64,000 nt of DNA from Sequoia sempervirens (lineage: Eukaryota > Streptophyta > Pinopsida > Cupressales > Cupressaceae): the NCBI GenBank assembly GCA_007258455.2, contig VDFB02275596.1:34787-98786 (forward strand), given 5' to 3'. Made by a program: the position numbers and the translations under genes. A model generated the notes under the pieces. The model saw only the letters and a program-made list of their open reading frames with translations, made no database searches and was not told where the DNA came from. Below, piece after piece: positions 56,615 to 64,000 of the stretch; within the stretch, counting starts at the first letter, position 1; each line of letters starts with the position of its first letter.

Positions 56615-58450
56615 TGCAATGACAAAAAATGTACTCCTTTACATTTTCTCTCTTTTTTCCTCCCCTTAATTAATTGGACTTAATTAAGCCTCTAATTGAC
56701 CCAATTATGCATTTAAATTCCTAATTAATTTCATTTTTTGAAAGGGGAACCTACATTAAACAATTGCAAACATCATATTACACATCTTGGAAAATGTGTG
56801 TCCTAGGGTTGGGACCTAGGAACCATTCGCCCAAGGGAAAACAAGTTCTTAAGTTTAGGAGCCCATTTTTTAATATGTTTTTGGTGGTATTTTTATGATT
56901 CAAATTCAAATTGCAATTGTCAGCCTTTGTGTTTAATTGTCGAAAAATTAGAAAATTACCTATAAATACAAGGTCTTTTTATCATTTCAAATCCTATAAT
57001 TTTTATGAGGGCATTCCTATAGCAAATATTATTGTCAAGAGAATTCAAGAGTAGATTTATCAATCTTCTACATCAACATTCAAGATCAAGATCATCATGT
57101 CAAAGTTATTTTCATTCATGCATGTTTTTGGAGCTAACATTATGATGTAGGTTTCAAGCATTCAAGTCAAAATTCAAGCATCAAGATCAACATCCAATGA
57201 AGATATTTCATGCAAGATCCAATCCTTAGAGAGATGTGTTAGACTTCAGTCCTCCAAGGGAAGCCATTAAAGGGTTTGGTGAGTTGCAACAAGCTAGTGT
57301 TCATTCATCATTCCTTATTTTTATCATTATTTCATTTCAAGGTTTAATTATCAAAATGAGGTTTGAACAAGGTAAACCCTATTCAACAAAAACAAACAAC
57401 TTTACCCTCTCTTTATGTTTGTAGATTTGTAAGTGAAGAAGGATTGAAGATTGATCAAAAGTACAATTTTGAAAAGTTGTCAAAGTTGTCATCAAAGTTG
57501 TCAAGCCACATAATCTTACTTGCAAAATTTATTTCCAAATTTCTGATAGTGAGATAAGGAGAAATTAGGAGTGTAGATATAGGAGTAGAGGATTGTGAAA
57601 TTAGATTTTGGATCCCTATAACAGGACTCATTCGCCCTAGGGCACAATAGTCCCAGCAGGACACTCAATAATAGCTTTTGGTGACAGGTGCACAGTGTCT
57701 TATCCTTCTCAGAAATGCCAAAAGTCTATTGTTTCTGATTGTGTTGGGACTTAAATTGATGATTCAAGTTTCACATTGCATAATTGAGTTCATTAAGTAT
57801 TTTTAGTTTTTCTCCCAAAAGTGCATTTTAGGTATATTTACCACGTCTTGTCATAAGGAAAAATAGCTAAGATCTCCAATAGGGTTGACTCACCTAAGGG
57901 TTGAAAGTCAATCCTACCTTTGTGGATCTCTTTTTCCTAATGAAATTAGAAGAAAGGTAGGTGCATACATTCTCCATTTTTCCATCACATCACCTACCTA
58001 TTTTCTTTCATTTCATTTTGGTGAACCTGAGTTTCTACATCTTAAATTATGATTTGGAGACATTCAAAAACCTAGATTAGTTTGCATTGCATTGCATTAA
58101 TTTTCATTTCATCTAGGGTTTTAAATTTGCATTTTGTATTGTCTAAAATTTAAAAAATCCAAAAAATTGCATGCATATTACATTGATTTTGTATAGTACT
58201 TACATATTAGTGTATTTTCAGTCATTTACATTAGCAGATTTAGTTAAAATTGCATTTCAAAAAGTGTCACTTTTTTCATCATTTATCACTAATTTCATTT
58301 GCATTAGGACACCTAAATCTAGAAAATTTTGTCACTGAAACCACAATTTGCAACCTGAAACTAGAAATTCAAACATTAAGCAAGAATTTCAAACTTTCAT
58401 TTTTTAGATCCCTGACCTTGGACTCATTCGCCCTAGGGTGAATCAGTCCC
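56615..58450 (+). repeat. 5' LTR of element D (right limit uncertain)
   Basis: It starts TGCAATGACAAAAAATG; the match to the second copy can be followed to about 57962, where the window ends for the other copy. The motif TTCGCCCTAGGG occurs near 57629 and 58428, with a related word near 56826, suggesting the LTR may reach past 58440. No gene. Confidence 0.65.
56961..56968 (+). promoter_or_regulatory. TATA box in element D LTR
   Basis: TATAAATA, about 347 bp from the LTR start, with the same word at 63018-63025 in the second LTR and at the matching offset in the inverted LTR of E. Confidence 0.55.
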
Positions 58451-58735
58451 TGTATAGGTGTCTTTTCAAAATTCTGGGCATCAATTTGTCTCTGTTTTCT
58501 TTGTTTTCTTCTACTGTTAAATCTTTGATTCAATTTTAGAAAACAAAAAATTATGTACTTTCTTGCATTAAGTTCAATTGGTCAAATTAAGTGCATTATT
58601 TGAAATCAAAATTGGCATCATTTTCAGTCTCTTGCATTAAAAAAATTAGAAATTTTTCATATATTAGATCTAAAACCTTGCATTAAAGTTCATTCTTGCA
58701 TCATGGACATGTGTTTTGGTAAACTATGGATGTGA

Positions 58736-59365
58736 TTGAAATCTTTGGTGGATGTCTCAAGTTGTGTGTTTGGTGATGACCCTAATGAAATTGAGCCTAC
58801 TAATGAACCTTTACCTCCTAATGAATGTCCCTATGAGGTGGATATCTTAGGTCAAGATGAAGATAGCATGCAACAATTCCTACAAGACTCCCTCCACAAC
58901 CTTGAGAATAATGAATCCTTTTATCCATCCATGCAAACACCACCTATAATTCCATCACTTGATATGTTCAACCTTTTACATCATAAAATTGAAGCACAAA
59001 GAAAGCCTCAACCATCAATCATTAATGAACTTGTTAACAAGGACAATAATGAAAATCTTCTATCCTATGTTCACCAAGTTATTGATACACCCATTAACGT
59101 AGAAGAGAGTTATGGTCAAGGTTTTAAGATATTTAACAAACAAGGATGTGACATAACAAATGAGCATGAAATCCACAAACTGTTAGAGAAAATACCATCC
59201 GAAGATACCAAGGGGTTAGGATATCAATATCTTCCCCCCCCTTGCACATCTCCTAATGGAAAAGGTGTTCTCTTTCATAAGATCATTTCAAGATACCAAT
59301 TAATACCTCACAAGGATGATAGGGTTACCTTAGAACCTCCACTTCCACCTCAACAAGTTTCCTAG
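58736..59365 (+). CDS. Gag-region frame of element D, unrecognised
   Basis: An open frame of 209 codons, acidic and Asn/Pro-rich, beginning MKSLVDVSSCVFGDD and holding YGQGFKIFNKQG and TKGLGYQYLPPP. I recognise no fold. The next 250 bp hold a Tat-type gag knuckle, so the frame is probably part of the gag polyprotein of the same element. YGQGF resembles the start of the G-patch-like linker in other elements, but the order would then be unusual. Start chosen as the first ATG; an upstream extension is possible. It is not a host gene as far as I can see. Confidence 0.45.
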   Translation: MKSLVDVSSCVFGDDPNEIEPTNEPLPPNECPYEVDILGQDEDSMQQFLQDSLHNLENNESFYPSMQTPPIIPSLDMFNLLHHKIEAQRKPQPSIINELVNKDNNENLLSYVHQVIDTPINVEESYGQGFKIFNKQGCDITNEHEIHKLLEKIPSEDTKGLGYQYLPPPCTSPNGKGVLFHKIISRYQLIPHKDDRVTLEPPLPPQQVS

Positions 59366-59640
59366 TCAAGCAAAAGACAAAGGCCTTAAAAACTCAAGAA
59401 GTTGCAATTTCCTTGTCCTATGTTTGAGAATGAAAAATATTTACACACACTCCTTAATCAAGGACTTATAACATTACCACCTATAAAGAAAAATCAAAAA
59501 GGAAAAAAGTACAAACATGTCTCATTGTTAATATCATAGAACTATTGGACATAGTATTGATGAGTGTCATGCTTTAAAGAGGATCCTAGATGAATTTTAT
59601 ATCCTTGAGATAATTCCTTAGAATGTATGCATTTCGCTCC
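59366..59640 (+). pseudogene. Gag zinc-knuckle remnant of element D
   Basis: After the stop, the frame shows HTLLNQGLITLPPIKK and, in a neighbouring frame near 59520-59600, YHRTIGHSIDECHALKRIL. Cys, His, His and Cys spaced in this way followed by a Leu-Lys helix is the C-terminal mark of Tat Gag proteins. Stops and a frame change separate the pieces. Confidence 0.6.
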
Positions 59641-61382
59641 TTGCCATGTGATAGTTGTAGAATCATAGCATACTCACTATTGAATGTTTTACATTTACTG
59701 CAAATCAATTTTATATTGCAAGGAGCACATTCTCATCACCTACCCTAGCTCATCCTTGTCCTTCACTTAGTGGGGGCAAGGATTTAGATAACGTTGTCCT
59801 AGTTTGACACTTGTTCTTGTTCGTTCGGCTAGTTGTCTGCATTTTGTATATGATGAACAAGGTTTGGATACAAATGACCTACTATAGCTTGACTTGCATG
59901 TGCCATACTAGTATTTTTTCATTTTATTTTCATGTTCTTTGCGATTGCATGTGCGTAATGTGATCCCCCGTATTGTGCTGCTTGGCATGTCTTTATATGT
60001 TTGTGAGCCTACTTTGGATGACCCTTGTCACTCCATTGGTGCAAGGATAAAAATGAAGTGAATCTATCATAAAATTATTCTATATGTTGTACACCTTTAT
60101 CTTTTCTCTTGTCTTGTGTTTTCATTTTGGGGATGATGTAAAGCATTGAGACATTTAAGTCTCTTCCATGTTGACCCAAAAGCTTTTCTTTATTTTTACT
60201 CTCTATGTGTCATTCTTCCTTTGTGCTCATTTTTCCATGAGTCATTGGGGGATGATGATGATTCTGAGCTTGATTATACCACTATAGCAAATACATATGT
60301 TGACCCAAGATCCATGGATCCCTTATGTGTTATCTTAGGATTGCATATGGGAGGAAACCTTCCCTTCATGACGTAGCTCTATTCTAAAAACAAATTTTTT
60401 ACATAGGTATTTCTGAATAAAGCTCTCATGTATTGGCATTTATTGTGTTCTACTTTCAAGTAATTTCTCACAACATGGTGTTTAGCAATTTCTTTAAAGT
60501 GGTGACATACATGTCCCTGCTCATTTGTTACTTCAAAGTGTGGTCTTCTTAGTGGCGACATTAGGTTTGATGTCCTTCAAGGTTGTGACCTTTCTTGGGA
60601 TATGACATTCCTCTTAGTGGTAATGGTATGACTTGCATTTCCTAAGTTGTGAATCTTTCATCCTCGACTAGTCCTCTCTTGGTGACATCAAGTATGATGT
60701 TCCCTAAGGTGAGACCTTTCATGAACTAAGAAAAACCCCTTTGAATATCCTATCCTATTGCATTTAAATCTTTGTCATGGCCACCAAGCATAACACAACT
60801 TGCTTGCCAGTGGAGCCTTTTTGTTTTTCATGAGTGTCTGGCATAATGCAGCTTACTAGCCTTGTTGAACCTTTTTTGTGGCACCTTATCAAAGTTATCA
60901 GGAGGTATAGCTTTTGGTATGGTTGATGTATGGGATCTTGTAGACTTGGCATGAATTTCCCATCAACCACCCTTTCTTGGGGCTCACCTAGTGGACAATG
61001 GATTTCATTTCCCATGTGAGTATATTTTGTTTGCATAGTGGACAATGGGTTTCCACTTGTGAATGTTTTTTTGGACAAACAACTAAGGATTGATCCATAC
61101 TTATTGGATAAACAGTCGAGGCTTGATCCACCCTTTTCTCTTTTCTTTTTGCATTAATTTTGGCAGTGTATGCTTGTGTATCTTGTTTTGTTGATGTATA
61201 TCATATGTATATGTGCGTTCCTTTGTACTTATGTTGGTTTGCCATCGGATCTTGTATCTTGGGAGATTTTGCAACCTCATTGATCTTTGTCATCCTATCT
61301 CACTAAAATTTGTACTCTTGGACCCCTCTTGACACATATTTGTCTACTATAGTGTGAGTCTAAGCGCAAGTTCATACTCTCG
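59641..61382 (+). other. 3' non-coding region of element D
   Basis: No RT, RNase H or integrase motif is visible in any frame. Short frames (60146-60376 plus, 60764-61078 minus) lack recognisable domains. The last 220 bp form the inverted match with 56390-56614. Confidence 0.5.
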
Positions 61383-61399
61383 CTAAAGTGGGGGCTAAA
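61383..61399 (+). promoter_or_regulatory. Polypurine tract of element D
   Basis: CTAAAGTGGGGGCTAAA directly precedes the 3' LTR start TGTAGTGACA. It matches the tract of E at 16 of 17 positions. Confidence 0.7.
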
Positions 61400-64000
61400 T
61401 GTAGTGACAAAAATGTTGCAAGAATGGAAAGATTGAAGGTGTTGTCATTGATGTCAATCTGTCAATTGGTTATCAACTAGTTGATGTTGGTTGTATATGT
61501 CGAGGATATTGAGAAAATTGTAATAAAGATATGTTGTAGGTATTCAGTGGTTGCTCCAGGTTTTGGTCCGAATTTTCTCCTATGTTTGTGCGGTTTAGAC
61601 ATGTTGTTCATGGTTTTTAGAAGATGATTTTTGGTTGTTGATTCGTTGTATAGTGCAAGTTGTGTTCACTAGTTGTGAACTATGGTTTTCTGTGTTTCTG
61701 GTTGAGGTCCGGGAGAAATGTTGTTGGTCTGGATTTCTCTTTGATAAAGTCTTATGATTTGTGGTTCTAAAGTTAGGTTTCCCTGATTGTATTGAAGATA
61801 ATTTTGGCATTTGGAAAGTTCGTGCTTAATGGTTCTATGTGTTTTACACTGGTTTGGTCGATCTTGTGTGAAATACTACTTTTGAGATTGATGAAGTGCG
61901 TTGGATCTATTTGGGTCACTATGAAGCATGTGTTTGGGTTGCCCTCATTCTTATTCCACCCTAAGATGTCTTGGCACTGACCTAATTTGAATTTGGATTT
62001 GGATGGCCGACTTTGGATATGTTTCAAAGTTGAAGATGGTATAAATGCAAGATGAGTTAAGTGATAGAAAATAGATAAGAGTGAAGAAGAAGAGCTATAA
62101 GAGAAAAGAGAAAGTGCAGTTTGGTGCAACATTGATTCTATTCAGTAAGTGTGTGTGTGTTGCAAGTGTGGAAGATCAGTGCAAAGTTTAATGCTGAGTT
62201 TCTGGATGCAGTGAGCAGAAGGTGAACTCTATCATTCATGCAAGTTGATCGAGTGACTGTGGTGGAATCCTTTGTTGCAATGGGATTGTAGTCTCTTTGT
62301 AACAAGTCTTGTCTATCTTCTTTGTATCTCTACGGAAGTGAGCCCTTCGGGTTGTTAACCCTGTTGGACAGTGAGTCCTTGTTTCAGATAGTGAGTCCTT
62401 GTTTCAGGCAGTGAGCCTTATTTTAGGCAGTGAGCCTCTTGTAATTAGTTTTGATATTCTCTATAGTGTGAGTTAACCCTCACCGTGGTTTTTCCCTCAT
62501 TGGGTTTTCCATGTAAATTTGGTGTTATTGTGTTTATGTGTTGGATTTGAGTTTCTGCATTGTCACTTGATGAATAATCATTTAAGCAGTATTAAGTATT
62601 AGTTCCAGTGATTGAATTAAAGGTTTAATTTTGTGACAATTGATTCACCCCCCTCTCAGGTGCCCTATTCAATAGAAAAATTTACTCCTTTACATTAACT
62701 CATGAGTGGTTTTCCTCCCCTTAATTAATTGGACTTAATTAAGCCTCTAATTGACCCAATTATGCATTTAAAATCCTTATTAGTTTTATTTTCCAAAAGG
62801 GGAACCTACATTAAACAATTGAAAACATCAAATTACACATCTTGGAAAATGTGTCCTAGGTTTGGGGCCTAGGAACCATTTTCCCAAGGGAAAATGGGTC
62901 CTCCTTAAGTTTAAGACCCCATTTTTTAATATGTTTTTGATGGTAATTTTATGATTCAAATTCAAATTCAAATTGTTGGCCTTTGATGTTTAGTTGTAGG
63001 GAAATTAGAAAATTACCTATAAATACAAGGTCTTTTTATCATTTCAAATCCTAGAATTTTCATGAGAGCATTCCTATAAAAAATATTACTATCAAGAACA
63101 TTCAAGAGCATATTTATCAGTCTTCTACATAAGAAAATTCAATATGAAGATCATCATGTCAAAGTTATTTGCATTCATGCATGTTTTTGGAGCTAACATT
63201 GTGATATAGGTTTCAAGCATCAAGATAAACATCAAATCAAGCCATTTCATGCAAGATCCAATCCTTGGAGAGATGTTTTATACTTTAGTCTTCTAAGGGA
63301 AACCATTAAAGGGTTTGGTGAGTTGCAACAAGCTAGTGTTCATTCATCATTCCTTCTTTTTATCATTATTTCATTTCAAGGTTTAATTACCAAAACGAGG
63401 TTTGACCAAGGAAAACCCACATTCACCAAAAAAAACAATTTCCCCCTCTCTTTAAGTTTACAGATTTGCAGGTGAAGCAGGATTGCAGATTGATCAAAAG
63501 TGCAATTTTGCAAAGTTGTCAAAGTTTTCATCAAAGTTATCAAGTCATAGAATCTTACTTATAGAATTTATTTTTGGCTTTCTGACAATGAGATCCATAG
63601 AAATTAGGTGTAAATCCAAGAGCAGGGGACTGTGAAATCATATTCTGGATCCTTATAGCAAGACCCATTTTCCCTAGGATGAACCAGTCCCAACAAGACA
63701 CTCAATAACAAGTTTTGGTGATAGGTGCACAATGTCTTATTCTTCTTAGATCTGCCAGAAGTCTATTATTTCTGATTGTGTTATGATTTAAATTGATGAT
63801 TCAAGTTTCACATTGCATAATCAAGTTCATTAAGTATTTTTTAGTTTTTCTCCGAAAAGTGCATTTCAGGCATATTTACCCCATCTTGTCATAAGGATAA
63901 ATAGCCAAGATCTCCAATAGGGTTGACTCACCTAAGGGTTGAAAGTCAATCCTACCTTTGGGGATCTCTTTTTCTTAATGAAATTAGAAGAAAGGTAGGT
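61400..64000 (+). repeat. 3' LTR of element D, interrupted and running off the window
   Basis: The first bases (TGTAGTGACAAAAATG) correspond to the 5' LTR start. The match then breaks and resumes at TACTCCTTTACATT near 62683. From there it follows the 5' LTR to the window end with scattered differences. Confidence 0.7.
61440..62671 (+). repeat. Solo LTR, Copia-like, inside element D 3' LTR (limits within about 30 bp)
   Basis: It starts near TGTTGTCATTGATGTCAATC and ends near GATTCACCCCCCTCTCAGG and CCTATTCA. Words such as GTGGTTTTTCCCTCATTGGG are typical of plant Copia LTR ends. There are no internal genes and only one LTR copy, so it is a recombined solo LTR. A (TTTCAG)-type phrase, GTGAGTCCTTGTTTCAG, repeats three to four times at 62365-62435. 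A clean target duplication is not visible. Confidence 0.55.

Larger units (their letters stand above)
56615..64000 (+). mobile_element. Element D: Tat-related LTR element with only a gag-like fragment
   Basis: The direct repeats 56615-57962 and 61400-61413 plus 62676-64000 are its LTRs; the right one runs off the window. Between them lie a 210-codon frame, a gag zinc-knuckle remnant, a long non-coding region and a polypurine tract. RT, RNase H and integrase are absent, so it is a non-autonomous or internally deleted copy. A solo LTR of another family sits in its 3' LTR. Confidence 0.7.

Noticed and set aside
1..64000. Host genes, tRNA or rRNA genes, CRISPR arrays, bacterial operons
   Set aside because: No spliced gene with a recognisable protein, no cloverleaf-like sequence and no regularly spaced short repeats were seen by eye; a tRNA scan was not possible here.

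Overview
The window is a stretch of plant nuclear DNA made almost entirely of old, nested LTR retrotransposons of the Ty3/gypsy OTA (Tat/Athila) type. I see no host gene, tRNA, rRNA, CRISPR array or bacterial feature. The AT-rich base composition, deep decay, very long LTRs and several coexisting Tat-like lineages suggest a large seed-plant genome, most likely a gymnosperm. That identification is inference; no marker gene fixes the species.

Layout. (1) About 1-6850: a roughly 1 kb-codon minus-strand ORF of unrecognised family (425-3411), here called the FGIP ORF, followed upstream by two degenerate repeat tracts. (2) About 6850-14450: element A (minus), with gag, PR, RNase H, RT and truncated INT, and a 5' LTR from 13279. 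(3) 14455-16227: a small minus ORF, then a second, plus-strand FGIP ORF that stops at a 31-bp LTR-terminus-like hairpin. (4) 16228-20064 and 54079-54553: element B (plus), a Tat element whose integrase gene is split by a 34-kb insertion. (5) 20065-54078: that insertion is element C (plus), with LTRs of about 4.4 kb. (6) 20918-39738: element N (minus), inserted into the left LTR of C, with 1.3-kb LTRs, an adjacent polypurine tract, and an antisense plant mobile domain (PMD) gene beside its 3' LTR. (7) 54.6-64 kb: an inverted LTR plus 3' leader (element E, minus), then element D (plus), which keeps only a gag-like fragment between its LTRs and carries a solo LTR inside its 3' LTR.

How the parts fit. 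The nest gives an order of events: B is oldest, C landed in B's integrase gene, and N landed in C's left LTR (target duplication GGAGT/AGAGT). B and N have the usual Tat domain order PR-RT-RNaseH-second RNaseH-INT. A and C carry the second RNase H before RT (PR-RNaseH-RT-RNaseH-INT), so two pol architectures coexist here.

Decay has a clear style. Long frames are preserved but peppered with stop codons, mostly TAG that one C-to-T change from CAG would explain. This fits loss of methylated cytosines in silenced repeats. No element looks autonomous. The best preserved coding stretch is the 507-codon RNase H/integrase frame of C (47759-49282).

The points most worth a second look are the antisense PMD gene of N and a leader motif it shares in inverted form with the gag side, the two RNase H positions, and the two-copy FGIP ORF family.
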